A DNA stretch of 64,000 bases from Variovorax paradoxus (GCF_030815975.1 NZ_JAUSXL010000002.1:2418001-2482000), one strand, 5' to 3'. Positions 9,868 to 20,231 are shown, counted from the stretch's first letter. The notes: a model not told the origin generated them from the sequence alone. Numbers and translations: made by a program.

Positions 9868-10844
9868 ATGGCCAGAAAACCCGCGGAAACCATCGCCGTC
9901 GTCGCCTTCGACGGCATCAGCCCCTTTCACCTGTCGGTGCCGTGCATGGTCTTCGGCGAAGACCGCACGGAAGCGGGCGACCCGCGTTTTCGCCTGCAGG
10001 TGTGCGGCACCGAGCCGGGCCCGCTGCGCACCAACGCGGGCTTCACGCTCGTGGTGCCGCACGGGCTCGAAGCCATCCGGAGGGCGCAGATCGTGATCGT
10101 GCCCTCATGGTGCGACGACGGCCGGCCCGCGCCGCCGGCGCTGATCCGCGCGCTGCAGGCGGCGCATCGGCGCGGCGCCATCGTGGTCGGGCTGTGCCTG
10201 GGCGCCTTCGTGCTGGCCGAGGCGGGCCTGCTCGATGGCCGCCCGGCCACCACGCACTGGAATCTGGCTGAAGCCTTTGCAAGGCAATATCCGAAGGTCA
10301 GGCTGCAGCCCGAGGTGCTGTATGTCGACGACGGCGACGTGCTCACCTCGGCCGGCACGGCCGCGGGCATCGACTGCTGCCTGCACCTGCTGCGCGTGCG
10401 CCATGGCGCCGAGGCTGCGAACCGTGCCGCGCGGCGCATGGTGGTCGCGCCGCACCGCCAGGGCGGGCAGGCGCAGTACATCCGGCAGCCGATATGCCCG
10501 CCGCGGCCGACGGCGATCGCCTTGCGCCGCTGCTCGAATGGCTGGGGCGGCATCTTCAGAGCCCGCATGAACTGGACAGCCTCGCCAGGCGCGCGCTCAT
10601 GAGCCGGCGCACCTTCACGCGGCGCTTCCGCGAAGCCACCGGCACCACGGTCGGCCAATGGCTGCAGAACCAGCGCCTGGCGCTGGCGCAGCGGCTGCTG
10701 GAGACCACCGACCGTCCAGTGGAGCGCGTGGCCGGCGACGTGGGCTTCGGCTCGGCGGTATCGCTGCGAAAGCACTTCGCGGCGGCGTTCAAGGTGTCGC
10801 CCACGGCCTACCGCAGGCAGTTCTCCCAAGCGGCCGTGGCCTGA
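9868..10844 (+). pseudogene. GlxA-type transcriptional regulator (DJ-1/PfpI + AraC HTH), frameshifted
   Basis: The first frame (from ATG 9868) encodes the DJ-1/PfpI-like sensor domain, with IVVGLCLGAFVLAEAGLLDG at the nucleophile elbow and ATTHW after it. It runs to about 10491 at GQAQYIRQP. The AraC-family DNA-binding domain continues in a different frame from 10494 (RRTFTRRFREATGTTVGQW, then VGFGSAVSLRKHF). The junction reads ccgatatgcc where ccgatgcc would restore one frame, so two extra bases (an AT duplication at 10492-10495) are present. Corrected length is 324 residues, the usual size. The second frame begins exactly with ATG 10494. This is either a real inactivating mutation, a sequencing error, or a split gene. 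Confidence 0.85.
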
Positions 10845-10846
10845 GC

Positions 10847-12046
10847 CTAGGCCCCGCCGCGAAAGCGCAGCGCCGCCTGCCGCACCACCTCGGCCAGCAG
10901 GCGCTCCTTGCCCTGCTTCTCGCGCAGCCAGCGCGCATCGTTGCGGTTGGCTTCCACGCTGGTGCGCAGTTCGCCGAGCGCCTGCGTGGCGTTGAGCGCC
11001 TCGCTGTGCCATTCGAGCTGCGTCATGGTCATGAGGATGTGGTCGCGAAGCGGCATGTGCTGGCCGCTGGCCGGGTCCACGTACACCGCGTCGAGCCCGA
11101 AGCGGCAGGCCTGGAAGCGGTTGTAGGTGTAGACGAGGTAATCGTCTTCCGTCGGCTCGAAGGGCTGCTCCTGCAGGAACCATGCGGCCAGCGACTGCAC
11201 GTAGCCTGCGAGCGCGGCCGCGCGCTCCACCGTGAGCGGCGTGTCGAACACGCGGATCTCGATGGTGCCGAACTCGGGCTTGGGCCGGATGTCCCAATAG
11301 AAGTCTTTCATGCTGCGCACGACGCCGGTGCGGGTCATGCGCTCGAAGTAGGCTTCGAACTCCTTCCAGCTCAGCGTGAACGGTGCGCGGCCCGAGAGCG
11401 GAAACGCGAACACCGAGTTGAGCCGCGCCGAGTCGAACTGCGTGTCCTGCCCCTGCACGAACGGCGACGAGGCCGACAGCGCAATGAAGTGCGGGATGTA
11501 GCGCGACATGCGGTGCAGCATCAGCAAGGCCGAGTCGGCATCGGGGCAGCCGATGTGCACGTGCTGGCCGAAGATGGTGAACTGCTTGCTCAGGTAGCCA
11601 TAGAGCTCGGACAGCTCGCGAAAGCGCGGCTTGTCGTAGATGCGCCGCTCGTGCCACTGCTGGAACGCATGCGTGCCGCCGCCCACCACCGCGATGTTGA
11701 GCTTGTCGGCGTTCCGGATCAGCGCTTCGCGGATCGGCGAGAGCTGCGTGATCACGTCCTGCGCCGAATGGCAGATGTCGGTCGAGATCTCGATCATGCT
11801 CGAGGTCATCTCGGGCACCACGCTGCCGGGCAGCGGGGTCTGCGCCATCAGCCGCAGCATGTCTTCCGCATAGGGCGCCAGGTCGTAGTCGTGGGTATTG
11901 ACGAGCTGCAGTTCGAGCTCCACGCCGAGCGACAGCGCTTCCGAGCGGTTGAAGGGTTCGAGCTTGACCACGCGGCTCGCGGGGTCCGCGGGCAGCGCGG
12001 CGGAGCGGAAGTCGTCGCTGTCGGGAAAAGCCATGGCCGCGGTCAT
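10847..12046 (-). CDS. YbdK-family carboxylate-amine ligase (glutamate-cysteine ligase-like)
   Basis: 399 residues. It belongs to the GCS2/YbdK family, ATP-grasp-like ligases with weak or proposed gamma-glutamylcysteine synthetase activity. Characteristic stretches are [19 protein letters not shown] (substrate and metal Glu residues), [26 protein letters not shown], and [21 protein letters not shown]. The start is ATG 12046 with ATGA overlap to the antiporter stop. It is the third gene of a coupled trio with the antiporter and the Gcr-like membrane protein. Confidence 0.92.
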   Translation of the reverse strand: MTAAMAFPDSDDFRSAALPADPASRVVKLEPFNRSEALSLGVELELQLVNTHDYDLAPYAEDMLRLMAQTPLPGSVVPEMTSSMIEISTDICHSAQDVITQLSPIREALIRNADKLNIAVVGGGTHAFQQWHERRIYDKPRFRELSELYGYLSKQFTIFGQHVHIGCPDADSALLMLHRMSRYIPHFIALSASSPFVQGQDTQFDSARLNSVFAFPLSGRAPFTLSWKEFEAYFERMTRTGVVRSMKDFYWDIRPKPEFGTIEIRVFDTPLTVERAAALAGYVQSLAAWFLQEQPFEPTEDDYLVYTYNRFQACRFGLDAVYVDPASGQHMPLRDHILMTMTQLEWHSEALNATQALGELRTSVEANRNDARWLREKQGKERLLAEVVRQAALRFRGGA

Positions 12047-13314
12047 CGCTGCGTGTCCTCCGTGGTGCTGAAGGCCTGGGGCGTCCAGGGCACCGAGCTT
12101 TCGCCCACCGCATGGATGGCCACGGTGGCGAGCACGGCGCCCATCACTTCCATCAGGAGAATCGAGGGCAGGGCCACCTGCGTGATCATGGTGCCGAGCA
12201 GCGGCGACGCGGTGGTGAAGTTCGATGCGATGAGCAGCGCGATCGACGACAGCGGCGACATCGCGCAGCCGACCCAGAAGGCCTGGTTCCAGCTGGCGCC
12301 GCTGCCCGGGTTGGCAATGGCCACGCCGGCGATCTTGGCGAACAGGCGGATGCCGATCACCGCCAGCACCACGCTGGCCACGGGCAGCGTCCAGTCGGCC
12401 TGCGCCGCGACGATGGACACCAGCACGAACATCAGCATGGTGAGCAGCGATGCGGCCGTGCCGAGCTGCCGCTGCCAGGCCCAGGGCTTGGGGTTCAGCG
12501 TCTTGAGCAGCACCCCGCCGATCAGCGCCGCCAGCGGTGCCGAGCCGCCGACATGGGCCGTGAGGGCGCTGGCGGCCGCAATGAGCGCGAGCAGCAGGAT
12601 CGAGGTGTTCTCGCTCGTGGGGCTCATGAAGCGCAGGGCCGTGCGCAGCGCCAGCGCCAGGATGCCGCCGACGACGAACGAGAGGCCGAGCACCACCGCC
12701 ACCGGATAGAGCTTTTGCAGCAGGGTCTGCGGCGCGCGCTCGATCAGGCCGGCCTGCGCATAGCCGAGCGCCAGCGCGTAGAAGGTGTTGAGCGTGGCCA
12801 GCGTCATGGCGCGCTCGGTGACCGGGCCCGAGGCGCGGGTGTCCATGATCACGCGGCTCAGCACCGCCGGCGAGGCGACGATGGCCATCAGCGCAATGGG
12901 GTTGGCCACCGGATCGGGCAGGCCCAGCAGCTGCAGCATCCAGAACACGCCGAAGTAGGTGAGCGTGGCTTCGAGCAGGCTCTGCACCAGCACCATCGGG
13001 TTGTGGCGGAACCAGCGCAGCGGCAGCCGGCCGCCGGCCTCGAACAGCACCACGGCCGCGCCGAGCTCCAGCAGGAACAGGCTGATGCCGCGCAGCGGCC
13101 AGATCGCGCCCTCGAAGCCGGCCAGGCCGAACACCGCGCCGACCATCGAATAGCCCACCACCTTGGGCAGCCCCAGGTAGCGCTGCACCAGGTGACCCGA
13201 GGCCGCCGCGGCGGCCAGCAGCAGCGACCACAGCACGGTGGGCAGGCCCGCCGACGGGCGCAGCCACTCGGACCAGAAGCCCAGCAGATCGTTGAAGAGA
13301 CTCGTCAGATTCAT
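12043..13314 (-). CDS. CPA2-type monovalent cation:proton antiporter
   Basis: 423 residues with about 11-12 transmembrane segments of the Na+/H+ exchanger (CPA2, Kef/YbaL-like) fold: [21 protein letters not shown] in the first helices, [15 protein letters not shown], and a long terminal helix pair. It is shorter than KefB/KefC because no C-terminal TrkA-N/RCK domain follows. It overlaps its neighbours on both sides by ATGA, so the three proteins are made together. Its coupling to a glutathione-type ligase suggests, but does not prove, a potassium/glutathione-linked role. Confidence 0.9.
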   Translation of the reverse strand: MNLTSLFNDLLGFWSEWLRPSAGLPTVLWSLLLAAAAASGHLVQRYLGLPKVVGYSMVGAVFGLAGFEGAIWPLRGISLFLLELGAAVVLFEAGGRLPLRWFRHNPMVLVQSLLEATLTYFGVFWMLQLLGLPDPVANPIALMAIVASPAVLSRVIMDTRASGPVTERAMTLATLNTFYALALGYAQAGLIERAPQTLLQKLYPVAVVLGLSFVVGGILALALRTALRFMSPTSENTSILLLALIAAASALTAHVGGSAPLAALIGGVLLKTLNPKPWAWQRQLGTAASLLTMLMFVLVSIVAAQADWTLPVASVVLAVIGIRLFAKIAGVAIANPGSGASWNQAFWVGCAMSPLSSIALLIASNFTTASPLLGTMITQVALPSILLMEVMGAVLATVAIHAVGESSVPWTPQAFSTTEDTQR

Positions 13315-15284
13315 GCAGGTAGAAAAAAGCTGATGGGCCGGCTGCGCCAGCGCGCCCGGATGGCGCTGCGGATGCGTGCGCGGTCACCCAGGCTGACGCT
13401 GTGCGCGCGCAGCGCCAGCCGGAATGCGAAATAGAAACTCACGCTCACATTGAGCGCGCCGATCACCGGGATGGCCGCCACCGCCCACCACAGCGCGGGC
13501 TGCTGGAGCACCGCCATGCCGGTGGAGGCCGCGGCGGCCGCGATCTGCCCGGCCGACAGTGTCACGTGGCGCACGTCCAGCCCGAGCCCGAAGAAACCCG
13601 CGAATGCGGGCAGCAGGCCGAGCATGAGCCCGAGCGAAATGTTGGAGGCAAAGCCCGATATGTGCGTGCGCATGAAGGTGGCCCACCGGCGGGCGCGGGC
13701 GGCACCCAGAAAAGCGCCGATGCGAGGGTTGTACCGCATGGCGGAGTCCAGACGATGCAGGACAAAGGCGTTTTCTGTCCAGCCCGCGACGATGCTGGCC
13801 GCGAACAGCAGCACGCCGGTCATGGCCGCGAAGAGTGCGGTCGGGCCCGCCAGCGAGAGCGATTGCAGCGTGGCCGCGGCATGCGACGCGTCCAGCAACG
13901 GCCGGCCGAGCGCGAACTGCACCAACAGGGCGAGCGCCAGCATCGCGGGCACCACCACCCCCACGTTGCCCAGCACGGCCGCCACCTGCGAACGCACCAG
14001 GTTGGCCACTTCGTCGACGAAATCGGCCACCGCGGCGTCGGTCTTGATGTCGCGCAGCCGCGCCGCCATGGCGGGCGCCGTCATCGCGGGCTGCTTGGTG
14101 GCCAGCGTCAGGTGCAGCAGCTGGATCGCGACGAAGCTGGCGGCATACATCAGGCCCGACCAGAACCCGCTCCAGAAGGCCGACAGGCCGAGCGCAAGAA
14201 TGCCGAACTTGAGCAGCACCGTCAGCGCGGTGAGCGCGCCGCCGCCCGCGGCCTTGCGCACCATCTGCAGGTAGCTGGCGCGGTCGCGCGTGATGTAGTG
14301 CTCGCCGGTTTCGGCGCTGCGCTCGGTCACCTTGGCCGCGAGCATCGAGGAGTTCGACGCGATCAGCGCGCGGATGCTGTTGCGCTCGCCGCCGGCCAGC
14401 ACCAGCCGGCCCACCAGCCGCGCCACGCTGGGCGCGGATGCGGGCGAGATCAGGCAGTCGAGCAGTTCGCGGATGCGCAGCACCCGCTCGCGCAGCTGGC
14501 GCAGCCGGAACACCAGGCCGACCGAGATGCCGTTGTCCTCCAGGTGCGTGTAGACCGAGGAGGCGCTGGCGCGGCAGGCGTCGAGCCGGTCGCGGAAGGT
14601 CACGAACGCGGCCTGCAGCGCGTCTTCGTCACGCGGCTCGGCGAAGGCTTGCTCGCGCAACTCGTCGAGGTCGGACATCAGCGTGTGGAACGGCCGCGTC
14701 TCGTGGTGCTCCGCGCTGGTGCGCAGGCGGAGCTCGGGCGAGAAGCCCGCCGCGACCACCTGGCTGCTGCAATAGGTGACCGCGTCCATCACGGTGTGGC
14801 GCCAGCGCGGGGTGCCGTCGCCGTCCAATGCGGCGTCGGCCAGCAGGTCGCCGATGCGCGCGAGCTGCGTTTCATCGAGCAGCGCGATCCAGCCCGCATC
14901 GAACACGCCGGGCAGCACCATGCGAAAGAGATCCGAGGCGTCGGTGGTTTCAGGCGTGCCGGGCAGGATCTTGCGGCGCAGCCGTTCGGTGAGTTCGCTC
15001 ACGAAGGCGGTGCGCGGCGCAAAGCCGTAGTCCGCCAGCAGCGCAGTCAGGTCGACCGCCTGCGTGAAGGCGCGCCACCATGCGCAGAGGCGCTCTCGCA
15101 GCTCGGGCCGCGCCTCGATCGCATCGAGCAGCAGCGACACGCGCCCCACCGCGGCCTGCGGCGACGCACGGTCGCCGCGCAGCCAGTCGAAAACGCCGAT
15201 CAGCCAGATGTGGCGCTGCGCCACGTCCGCCGTCGGATCGAGCCGGGCCAGCAGCCCCTGCAGGTCAAGCGATGCAGCAGCCAT
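13311..15284 (-). CDS. Gcr-type 'site-specific recombinase' family membrane protein
   Basis: 657 residues, matching the family annotated historically as site-specific recombinase (SpecificRecomb). An N-terminal helical soluble half (to about residue 340, including [20 protein letters not shown]) is followed by at least five or six transmembrane segments ([15 protein letters not shown], the [20 protein letters not shown] region, [20 protein letters not shown], and [20 protein letters not shown]). There is no tyrosine or serine recombinase catalytic motif, so the name is probably misleading. It is the first gene of the coupled run with the antiporter and YbdK-like ligase. Confidence 0.85.
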   Translation of the reverse strand: MAAASLDLQGLLARLDPTADVAQRHIWLIGVFDWLRGDRASPQAAVGRVSLLLDAIEARPELRERLCAWWRAFTQAVDLTALLADYGFAPRTAFVSELTERLRRKILPGTPETTDASDLFRMVLPGVFDAGWIALLDETQLARIGDLLADAALDGDGTPRWRHTVMDAVTYCSSQVVAAGFSPELRLRTSAEHHETRPFHTLMSDLDELREQAFAEPRDEDALQAAFVTFRDRLDACRASASSVYTHLEDNGISVGLVFRLRQLRERVLRIRELLDCLISPASAPSVARLVGRLVLAGGERNSIRALIASNSSMLAAKVTERSAETGEHYITRDRASYLQMVRKAAGGGALTALTVLLKFGILALGLSAFWSGFWSGLMYAASFVAIQLLHLTLATKQPAMTAPAMAARLRDIKTDAAVADFVDEVANLVRSQVAAVLGNVGVVVPAMLALALLVQFALGRPLLDASHAAATLQSLSLAGPTALFAAMTGVLLFAASIVAGWTENAFVLHRLDSAMRYNPRIGAFLGAARARRWATFMRTHISGFASNISLGLMLGLLPAFAGFFGLGLDVRHVTLSAGQIAAAAASTGMAVLQQPALWWAVAAIPVIGALNVSVSFYFAFRLALRAHSVSLGDRARIRSAIRARWRSRPISFFLPA

Positions 15285-15336
15285 TTAAAGAACAAAGAAA
15301 CAGGAACAAAAAAAGGAATCAGACCAGAAACACCGC

Positions 15337-15515
15337 GGAACCGGCTTTGCCGGGCCGCTGGTGTTGCCCCCGGTAGGGGGTTGGCGAAGCGACACGAAGT
15401 GCGCGAAGACTGGGGGCGAGCCAAGTGCCACCGAGGAACCGGCTTCGCCGGGCCTCCGGTGTTGCCCCCGGCGAGGGGGAGGGAGAAGCGACACGAAGTG
15501 CGCGAAGCCTGGGGG
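15337..15515. repeat. Two direct copies of an ~80-bp intergenic repeat
   Basis: Copy one covers about 15337-15415 and copy two about 15435-15515. Both read ggaaccggctt-gccgggcc, then gtgttgcccccgg, then gaagcgacacgaagtgcgcg and end in tggggg. The copies differ at only a few positions. They fill most of the 235-base gap between the Gcr-like gene and apaG. The sequence is non-coding, and the GC-rich arms could form hairpins acting as a transcription barrier. Confidence 0.8.
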
Positions 15516-15519
15516 AGTA

Positions 15520-15915
15520 CTAGTGCAATACGCGCGAGACAGGTGCCCCGCCGATGTCCGCCTCCAGCACGAACATCGGAATCGGCACGTCGAAGCGCTC
15601 GCCGTCCTCGGTCACCATGAAATAGCTGCCGTGCATGGTGCCGCTGGGCGCCTGCAGGCGGCAGCCGCTGGTGTAGCGGAACGATTCGCCCGGCGCCAAG
15701 AGCGGCTGCTGGCCGATCACGCCCAGGCCCTTGACCTCCTGCGCATGGCCCGAGGCGTCGTTGATGAGCCAGTGGCGGGCAATGAGCTGGGCGCTCGTCT
15801 CGCCCGTGTTGGTCACGGTGACGGTATAGGCGAAGGTGTAGATCTTGTCCTTGGGCGAGGACTGGTCCGCGAGATAGCGCGGCTCGACCTGGACGCGGAT
15901 GGGGCTCTGTGACAT
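15520..15915 (-). CDS. apaG: ApaG domain protein
   Basis: 131 residues, the normal ApaG length. The family is a small fibronectin-III-like beta fold linked genetically to Co2+/Mg2+ resistance and, in eukaryotic F-box proteins, to protein interaction. Conserved stretches seen: [40 protein letters not shown], and [11 protein letters not shown]. It is divergent from rpe with 72 bases between starts. That apaG/rpe pairing is characteristic of Burkholderiales. Confidence 0.95.
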   Translation of the reverse strand: MSQSPIRVQVEPRYLADQSSPKDKIYTFAYTVTVTNTGETSAQLIARHWLINDASGHAQEVKGLGVIGQQPLLAPGESFRYTSGCRLQAPSGTMHGSYFMVTEDGERFDVPIPMFVLEADIGGAPVSRVLH

Positions 15916-15987
15916 GCGCGCGATGGTAACTGGCGCCTTCCGTTGCACTGCTTTGCGGGTTTTCCGGCGGCTGCGACAATCGGCGGC

Positions 15988-16683
15988 ATGAGCACGCCGT
16001 TCCGCATCGCCCCTTCCATTCTTTCGGCCGATTTCGCCCACCTTGGCGACGAACTGGCCAAGGTCATCGCCGCCGGCGCCGACTGGATCCACTTCGACGT
16101 GATGGACAACCATTACGTGCCGAACCTGACCTTCGGCCCCATGATCTGCAAGGCGCTCAAGCCCTACGCCAAGACGGCCGACGGCGAGCCGGTGCCGATC
16201 GACGTGCACCTCATGATCCAGCCGGTCGACGCGCTGGCCGCCTCTTTCGCCGAAGCGGGTGCCGACTACATCAGCTTTCACCCCGATGCCTCGCCGCACG
16301 TGAACCGCAGCATCCAGGCCATCAAGGGCGCGGGCTGCAAGGCGGGGCTGGTGTTCAATCCGGGGCTGGGCCTGGAAGCGCTCGACTGGGCGATCGACGA
16401 CATCGACCTGATCCTGATCATGTCGGTGAACCCCGGCTTCGGCGGGCAGAGCTTCATCGATTCGGCGCTGCGCAAGATCGAACTCGCGCGCAAGCGCATC
16501 GAGCAGAGCGGCCGCGACATCCGCCTGGAGGTGGACGGCGGCATCAAGGTGGACAACATCGCGCGCGTGGCTTCGGCCGGCGCCGACACCTTCGTGGCGG
16601 GTAGCGCGATCTTCAACGCCCAGGACTACGCGGCGGTGATCTCGTCCATGCGCGACCAGCTCGCGGGCGTGGGCCGCAAATAA
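15988..16683 (+). CDS. rpe: Ribulose-phosphate 3-epimerase
   Basis: 231 residues. Rpe interconverts ribulose-5-phosphate and xylulose-5-phosphate in the pentose phosphate pathway. The TIM-barrel landmarks are all present: [29 protein letters not shown] (metal-binding His and Asp), [25 protein letters not shown], and [11 protein letters not shown]. The start at ATG 15988 leaves the family-typical short N-terminus. The gene is likely expressed alone from the apaG/rpe divergent region. Confidence 0.97.
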   Translation: MSTPFRIAPSILSADFAHLGDELAKVIAAGADWIHFDVMDNHYVPNLTFGPMICKALKPYAKTADGEPVPIDVHLMIQPVDALAASFAEAGADYISFHPDASPHVNRSIQAIKGAGCKAGLVFNPGLGLEALDWAIDDIDLILIMSVNPGFGGQSFIDSALRKIELARKRIEQSGRDIRLEVDGGIKVDNIARVASAGADTFVAGSAIFNAQDYAAVISSMRDQLAGVGRK

Positions 16684-16693
16684 GAATCCCGGG

Positions 16694-16966
16694 TCAGCGC
16701 TTGACCTTGTCGTTGTAGACGCGGTCCGTCTCCGGCCCGCGGTCGGTGTCCACGCGGCCGCGCTCGATGTCCTCGTGGCCCTTGCGGCCGACCTCGGGCG
16801 GCTGCCCGTCCTGTGTCTCTTGGCTGTCGGAAGACTCGTCGCGCTCGTGCGGCAGGCGCGGCGCCGAATCGCCGCCCTGCTCGGTCTTGGTATGGCCGCC
16901 GCCGGCGTCCCGCAGCGGGTCGCTCGGTTCGACCGGATCCTTGGTGCGGGGCTTGCTGCTGCTCAT
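16694..16966 (-). CDS. Small hydrophilic hypothetical protein
   Basis: 90 residues, extremely polar and low in hydrophobics, with runs such as PRLPHERDESSDSQETQDG and RGRVDTDRGPETDRVYNDK. It is predicted to be intrinsically disordered. It has no signal peptide or membrane segment. It starts at MSSSKPRTKDPVEPSDP, with a ggaac stretch about 7 bases upstream as possible ribosome binding site. It converges on rpe. Such small acidic/basic disordered proteins recur in Variovorax-like genomes without assigned function, so no role is claimed. Confidence 0.65.
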   Translation of the reverse strand: MSSSKPRTKDPVEPSDPLRDAGGGHTKTEQGGDSAPRLPHERDESSDSQETQDGQPPEVGRKGHEDIERGRVDTDRGPETDRVYNDKVKR

Positions 16967-17156
16967 GGCGCTGTTCCTTCGCGGTGTCTGTCTTTCATGT
17001 ATCGGCCATGAGCCTGCATGGCGCCCGGACCGCAGCCGGTAGGACAGCCCAGGCATGCCCTGTAGGCGCTGCGCGGCGAGCCCCGAGGCGCACCACGGCC
17101 ATGAAAACGGGCAGCGGCTTTGCGCACAGGGGAAGGCCTCCGCAATAATCGCCGGG

Positions 17157-18170
17157 ATGTCCTCCGATCCTCTTGCCGCCACCGTGGCCGACAGCCTGCG
17201 CATCCACACCTTCGCCGCGCTGGACCCCGGTCCGCGGCTGCTCGTGCTGGGCGGGGTGCATGGCGACGAGACCTGCGGCACCGCGGGCATCGAGCGCGTG
17301 CTGGCCGAACTCGATGGCGGCACCTTCGGGCTGCGGCGCGGGCAGCTCACGCTGGTGCCGGTCGCCAATCCGCTGGCGCGGCGGCGCCTGCAGCGCGAGG
17401 GCGAGCGCAACCTCAACCGCCTGTTCAAGCCCAGCGCGGAGCCCGCGGATTACGAAGACCGGGTCACCAACGTGCTGTGCCCGCTGATCGAACGGCATGA
17501 CGTGCTGCTCGACCTGCATTCCTTCCAGAGCGAGGGCGAGGCCTTCGCGATGATCGGCCCGCGCGACAACACCGGCGCGCTGGAGCCCTTCGCGCGCGCC
17601 GGCGAGGAAGGGCTGCTTGCGCTGCACCTGGGCACGCCCATCGTGGTCGAGGGCTGGCTCGACATCTATGCCGCCGGGCTCGCGCAGCGTTCCGCGGGCG
17701 CCGAAGTCGGCGAGGGCGCGCTCGACTTCGGCCGCGGCACCAACGAATACATCCGCAATTGCGGCGGCTACGGCGTCACGCTCGAATGCGGCCAGCACCA
17801 GGACCCGCAGGCGCCAGAAGTTGCGTGGCGCGCCATCCGCCGCGCGCTCGCACTGCTCGGCATGGCAGCATTGCCCCAGGGCCTGGTGGCGGAACCGCCC
17901 AGGCCGCCCCAACTGCTGCGCCTGGCGAGCGTGACGGACCGGCTGCACGAGGACGACAGCTTCGTGCGCGACTGGGCCACCTTCGATGCGGTGCAGCGCG
18001 GCGAACCCATCGGCATGCGCCACGACGGCACGCTGGTGAGCGCGCCGGACGACGGGTTCATCGTCTTCCCCAACGCGCTGGCGCTGCCGGGCGCCGAGTG
18101 GTTCTACTTCGCGCATCCGAGCGAACGCGTGCTCGGGCCCGCGGCCACCGGCTCGGCCGGCGCCGCCTGA
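17157..18170 (+). CDS. Succinylglutamate desuccinylase/aspartoacylase family protein
   Basis: 337 residues. It is a zinc carboxypeptidase-fold amidohydrolase of the AstE/AspA group. Zinc ligands and substrate residues are visible: LGGVHGDETCGTAGIERVL (HxxE), the downstream VLLDLHSFQSEGEAF (third ligand His), and ERNLNRLF (substrate Arg/Asn pair). The C-terminal third is a beta domain ending FIVFPNALALPGAEWFYF. The precise N-acyl substrate is unclear. ATG 17157 was chosen because the family homology starts shortly after it. Confidence 0.9.
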   Translation: MSSDPLAATVADSLRIHTFAALDPGPRLLVLGGVHGDETCGTAGIERVLAELDGGTFGLRRGQLTLVPVANPLARRRLQREGERNLNRLFKPSAEPADYEDRVTNVLCPLIERHDVLLDLHSFQSEGEAFAMIGPRDNTGALEPFARAGEEGLLALHLGTPIVVEGWLDIYAAGLAQRSAGAEVGEGALDFGRGTNEYIRNCGGYGVTLECGQHQDPQAPEVAWRAIRRALALLGMAALPQGLVAEPPRPPQLLRLASVTDRLHEDDSFVRDWATFDAVQRGEPIGMRHDGTLVSAPDDGFIVFPNALALPGAEWFYFAHPSERVLGPAATGSAGAA

Positions 18171-18252
18171 ACCTACGGCAGGCGCCGCCGCGCTCCTACA
18201 TCGCACATGGCGCGGGGGGCAGAGTTTCGAGGCTGAAGGAGTGTGTCCATCC

Positions 18253-19302
18253 ATGGCTATCTCGAAAAAGGCCCCCGCGCCGCGCGTCCTGTGGAAGGGC
18301 GCGATCAGCTTCGGCCTCGTCCACATCCCGGTGGCCCTGTATTCGGCCACCACCGACCACGGCATCGACTTCGACTGGCTCGACAAGCGCACGATGGACC
18401 CGGTGGGCTACAAACGCATCAACAAGAAGACCGGCAAGGAAATCGCGCGCGAGAACATCGTCAAGGGCATCGAATACGAAGATGGCGAATACGTGGTGCT
18501 GAGCGACAAGGAAATTGCCGACGCCTACCCCAAGACCACGCAGACCATCGAGATCGAGAGCTTCGTGCCCGCCAACGGCATTCCGTTCGTCTATCTCGAG
18601 CGCCCCTACTACGTGGCGCCCATCAACCGCGGCGCCAAGGTGTATGCGCTGCTGCGCGAGACGCTGCAGCGCAGCCAGCGCATCGGCGTGGCACGCGTGG
18701 TGATCCAGACCAAGCAGCACCTGGCCGCGCTCGTGCCGGTGGGCCCGGGACTGGTGCTGAACCTGCTGCGCTGGGGCGCCGACATCCGGCCCTGGACCGA
18801 ATTGCCGCTGCCTTCCGAGGATGCGAAGAAGGCGGGGCTGCGCGAGCAGGAAATCAAGATGGCCGAGCAGCTGGTCGAGGACATGAGCGCCGACTGGGAC
18901 CCGGACGACTACAAGGACGAGTTCAAGGACGAGATCCTGCGCCTCGTCGACCGCAAGGTGGCCGCAGGCCAGACCGAGACCGTGACGCAGATCGAACCCG
19001 AGGAAGGCCAGGCCCTCGAGAGCCGCGGCGCGAAGATCATCGACCTGACCGAGCTGCTGCAGCGCAGCCTGCGCAAGGGTGGTGGTGGCGGCGGCAAGGC
19101 GGCCACGGCCCGCAAGGCCGGCGATGAAGACGAAAAAGATGCGCAGGAAGATGCGCAGAAAGAGGCGCCCGCAAGCGCCAAGCCCAAGGCCAAGTCCAGG
19201 GCCCATGGCAAGAGCACCGCAAAAAGCAGCAGCGGCAGCGGCAGCGCCGCACGCAAGCGCACCGCGGCCAAGACCGCCACCGCCCGGCGCCGCGCGGCAT
19301 GA
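18253..19302 (+). CDS. ku: Non-homologous end joining protein Ku
   Basis: 349 residues. Bacterial Ku binds DNA double-strand ends as a homodimer and recruits LigD. It opens VLWKGAISFGLVHIPVALYS, the signature start of prokaryotic Ku, then shows GYKRINKKTGKEI, DYKDEFKDEILRLVDRKVA, and a long lysine/alanine-rich disordered tail (about residue 275 to the end) as in proteobacterial Ku. The tail helps DNA binding and threading. It overlaps the LigD-like gene by ATGA, forming a two-gene repair operon. Confidence 0.97.
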   Translation: MAISKKAPAPRVLWKGAISFGLVHIPVALYSATTDHGIDFDWLDKRTMDPVGYKRINKKTGKEIARENIVKGIEYEDGEYVVLSDKEIADAYPKTTQTIEIESFVPANGIPFVYLERPYYVAPINRGAKVYALLRETLQRSQRIGVARVVIQTKQHLAALVPVGPGLVLNLLRWGADIRPWTELPLPSEDAKKAGLREQEIKMAEQLVEDMSADWDPDDYKDEFKDEILRLVDRKVAAGQTETVTQIEPEEGQALESRGAKIIDLTELLQRSLRKGGGGGGKAATARKAGDEDEKDAQEDAQKEAPASAKPKAKSRAHGKSTAKSSSGSGSAARKRTAAKTATARRRAA

Positions 19303-20210
19303 GCGCCCATCGAATGAGCACGACGAAGGAGGCGCCGCGCATCACCCACGCGGAGCGCGTGATCGATGCCGCCAGCGGCCTCACCAAGGGCGATCTCGCC
19401 GCCTACTACGCGAGCGTTGCGCCGCTGATCCTGCCGCATCTGAAGGGGCGCCCCGTGGCGCTGGTGCGCGCGCCCGATGGCGTGGGCGGCGAGCTGTTCT
19501 TCCAGAAGCATGCGCAGCACAGCGACATCGCGGGCATCAAGCTGCTCGATCCCGCGCTCGACCCGGGCCACGACCCGCTGCTGCAGATCGACACCGCCCA
19601 GGCGCTGGTCGGCGCGGCGCAATTCAACACCGTCGAACTGCACACCTGGAACGCCACCTCGCGCGCCCTCGGCAAGCCCGACCGCATGACTTTCGACCTC
19701 GATCCCGGCGAAGGCATCGACTGGCAGCAGATCCAGGAGGCGGCGCTGCTGGTGCACGTGCTGCTCGACGAGCTCGGCCTGCCTTCGTTCCTCAAGACCA
19801 GCGGCGGCAAGGGACTGCACGTGGTGGTGCCGCTGCGGCGCCAGTTCGGCTGGGACGAGGTGCGCGGCTTTTCGCGCGCCATCGTCGAGCACCTGGCGCG
19901 CACCGTTCCCGGGCGTTTCGTGGCCAAGAGCGGGCCGCGCAACCGCGTGGGCAGGATCTTCGTGGACTATCTGCGCAACGGCTTCGGCGCCACCACGGCC
20001 AGCGCATGGTCGGCGCGCGCGCGCCCGGGCATGGGCGTGTCGGTGCCGCTGGCCTGGGAAGAGCTGCCCGACCTGGACAGCGCCGCCCACTGGACGGTGG
20101 CGAACATCGGCCCGCGCCTGGCCACCGGCAACGCGCCCTGGGACGCGATGGAGCGCAGCCGCACCGGCCTTCGCGATGCCATGGAGATGCTCGGATTCCT
20201 GCCCGCGTGA
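19299..20210 (+). CDS. Stand-alone LigD polymerase/primase domain (NHEJ)
   Basis: 303 residues covering only the archaeo-eukaryotic-primase-like polymerase domain of LigD. Landmarks are FFQKHAQHSDIAGI, VELHTWNATSRALGKPDRM, TFDLDPGEGIDW with the metal-binding Asp pair, FLKTSGGKGLHVVVPL, and VSVPLAWEELPDL. No ATP-dependent ligase (KxDG) or phosphoesterase domain follows before the stop, so end-filling and sealing would be on separate proteins. ATG 19299 overlaps the Ku stop. ATG 19314 is an alternative start. Confidence 0.92.
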   Translation: MSAHRMSTTKEAPRITHAERVIDAASGLTKGDLAAYYASVAPLILPHLKGRPVALVRAPDGVGGELFFQKHAQHSDIAGIKLLDPALDPGHDPLLQIDTAQALVGAAQFNTVELHTWNATSRALGKPDRMTFDLDPGEGIDWQQIQEAALLVHVLLDELGLPSFLKTSGGKGLHVVVPLRRQFGWDEVRGFSRAIVEHLARTVPGRFVAKSGPRNRVGRIFVDYLRNGFGATTASAWSARARPGMGVSVPLAWEELPDLDSAAHWTVANIGPRLATGNAPWDAMERSRTGLRDAMEMLGFLPA

Positions 20211-20231
20211 GGCCCCGGCCCTATTGCGGCC

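Noticed and set aside
13311..15284. Site-specific recombinase as evidence for a mobile element
   Set aside because: The product is a multi-span membrane protein without recombinase catalytic residues, and no att sites or phage/transposon genes accompany it.
13401..15620. Long open frame antisense to the Gcr-like gene
   Set aside because: Composition is typical of a GC-driven shadow frame. The minus strand encodes a coherent membrane protein.
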